From: an uncultured Akkermansia sp.
GTDB taxonomy: Bacteria; Verrucomicrobiota; Verrucomicrobiia; Verrucomicrobiales; Akkermansiaceae
NCBI GenBank assembly: GCA_904502165.1
Contig: CAJGDB010000106.1
Span: forward strand, 1 to 5,900
Reading direction: 5' to 3'
Length of the DNA: 5,900 bases
In this document: one piece after another, positions 4,996 through 5,900 of the stretch
How positions within the stretch are numbered: the stretch's first letter is position 1
How the letters are laid out: every line of letters begins with the position of its first letter
Position numbers and translations under genes: made by a program
Notes under the pieces: generated by a model
Database searches by the model: none
Seen by the model: the letters and a program-made list of their open reading frames with translations, nothing else
Told to the model about the DNA's origin: nothing

Positions 4996-5900
4996 GCCTA
5001 CCATCTTTTCAGCTATCTGCCGAGCACTCTCCCCTGCCCCGGCAACAATAGGGGTAAGCCATTTCTCACGCCGCAACCAGGTACGCTGACGCTTGGCATA
5101 TTGCCGCGTAGCCAGACTTATCGCAGAGGCCAGCTCAGCACGCGTCAAACGCCCTCGCAGATATTCCTGCACCTGGGCCAGTCCAAGCGTCTTTGAAGCC
5201 GTTGCAGACAAGGTCAGGCCACCCAGTGCTGCTACTTCCTCAATGGCCCCTTCCTGCAGCATGCGTTCCGCACGGCGGGCTATACGCGCATCCAATTCCT
5301 CCGTATCCCTCACAATGCAGAACCCCTGCCCTATGGGTTCCTGCCAGTTATTGCGCCAATAGGCCAGAGGTTTACCACCAAGCAGCACTATTTCCAGGTT
5401 CCGGACCACATAGCGCTTGTTATGTAAATCTGTGCCTGCAGCTCCTTCAGCATCGACTAAACGGAACTTTTCAACCAGTTCCTCCAATGAAAGAGCCTCT
5501 AATTCTGCCCGAAGTACAGAATCACTCGGTGGCGCAGGGGAAATTCCGTGGGATATGAACTTAACGTAAAGCCCTGAACCTCCGGTGTGTATGGGTAGCA
5601 TGCCACCTGTTTTCATATCCTCCAGAATTTGACCTGCTCGCCGTGCATGTTCAGCAGCATCATTGTTCTCTGTGGGCTCCAAAAAACCTATTAAGTGATG
5701 TTTTACCCTGTTTTGCTCCTCTAATGTGGGAGCTGCTGTAATAATTGGCATTCTTTTATAGACCTGATAGGCATCTGTGCTGATAATTTGAGCATTTCCG
5801 AGCATTTCAGCCAGTTCTACGGCAACTGCACTTTTGCCGCTACCTGTAGCTCCGAGAATAAAAACGGGTTTTGTTCCACATGGAACATTTTTGTTACACA
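4984..5900 (-). CDS. miaA: tRNA dimethylallyltransferase MiaA (5' end outside the window)
   Basis: MiaA transfers a dimethylallyl group from dimethylallyl diphosphate to N6 of A37 in tRNAs that read UNN codons, which helps codon reading and frame maintenance; it acts in the cytoplasm. The visible part is about 305 codons. It shows the P-loop GATGSGKS (5830-5853), STDAYQVYK with the conserved Asp at 5773-5775 (usually DSxQVY), HTGGSGLYVK (usually VGGTGLY), and the family signature TRQYAKRQRTW (5077-5109). Length fits the usual 300-315 residues. The reading frame runs through the right edge with no in-frame ATG, GTG or TTG upstream of the P-loop in the window, so the start lies at or beyond 5900. 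Divergent points: ITAAPT where most members have GTAKPT, and KTLGLAQV where most have an IGY-type motif. The gene is convergent with the hypothetical gene at 4384-4995 and no terminator hairpin lies between them. Confidence 0.95.
   Translation of the reverse strand, partial: CNKNVPCGTKPVFILGATGSGKSAVAVELAEMLGNAQIISTDAYQVYKRMPIITAAPTLEEQNRVKHHLIGFLEPTENNDAAEHARRAGQILEDMKTGGMLPIHTGGSGLYVKFISHGISPAPPSDSVLRAELEALSLEELVEKFRLVDAEGAAGTDLHNKRYVVRNLEIVLLGGKPLAYWRNNWQEPIGQGFCIVRDTEELDARIARRAERMLQEGAIEEVAALGGLTLSATASKTLGLAQVQEYLRGRLTRAELASAISLATRQYAKRQRTWLRREKWLTPIVAGAGESARQIAEKMVGLLR
5872..5887. repeat. parS-like 16-bp palindrome inside miaA
   Basis: TGTTCCACATGGAACA has perfect 7-bp arms (TGTTCCA / TGGAACA) around a CA centre. 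It matches the chromosomal ParB-binding site parS (TGTTtCACGTGaAACA) at 13 of 16 positions. It differs by one central base (G to A) from the TGTTCCACGTGGAACA form known in several bacteria. It lies in the 5' part of miaA, just before the P-loop codons. Whether ParB binds it is unknown; the central CG-to-CA change may weaken binding. Confidence 0.35.

Noticed and set aside
5037..5054. CCCC / GGGG pair near the 3' end of miaA as a terminator
   Set aside because: The stem is only four base pairs with a ten-base loop, has no U-tract and lies inside coding sequence.

Overview
The window most resembles a chromosomal segment of a Gram-negative bacterium of moderate GC content. The two large minus-strand genes look like Verrucomicrobiota, possibly Akkermansia-like, envelope proteins: a secreted thioredoxin-fold protein without cysteines at the active site, and a signal-anchored protein ending in an F5/8-type C (discoidin-like) domain. 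That assignment is an inference from protein style only. No rRNA, tRNA, mobile element or CRISPR array was seen.

Layout from left to right. Positions 1-189 are non-coding and hold a strong 9-bp GC-rich hairpin (19-40), the likely end of the minus-strand transcription unit. Positions 190-1077 (minus) encode a 295-residue secreted thioredoxin-like protein. Just upstream of it on the same strand, 37 bases away, 1115-3751 (minus) encodes a roughly 878-residue anchored protein with a charged, Pro/Glu-rich linker, helical regions, a transglutaminase-like core, a TPR-like segment and a C-terminal discoidin-like domain. The two probably form one operon transcribed leftward.

A short divergent region (about 3752-3896) leads to a rightward gene for a 119-residue four-helix membrane protein (3897-4256). 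After a 127-base AT-rich gap comes a rightward gene for a 203-residue protein of unknown family (4384-4995). The 3' end of that gene overlaps, tail to tail by 12 bases, the leftward gene miaA (tRNA dimethylallyltransferase), which is open through the right edge of the window. A near-perfect parS-like 16-bp palindrome (5872-5887) lies inside the 5' part of miaA.

The most unusual content is the leftward pair, which reads as an uncharacterised cell-envelope system: an anchored transglutaminase/peptidase-like protein with a probable carbohydrate- or surface-binding C-terminus, co-transcribed with a redox-dead thioredoxin-fold partner. Its substrate and role cannot be read from the sequence. The two rightward genes each have a promoter-like element placed so that transcription would begin at or within a few bases of the start codon.
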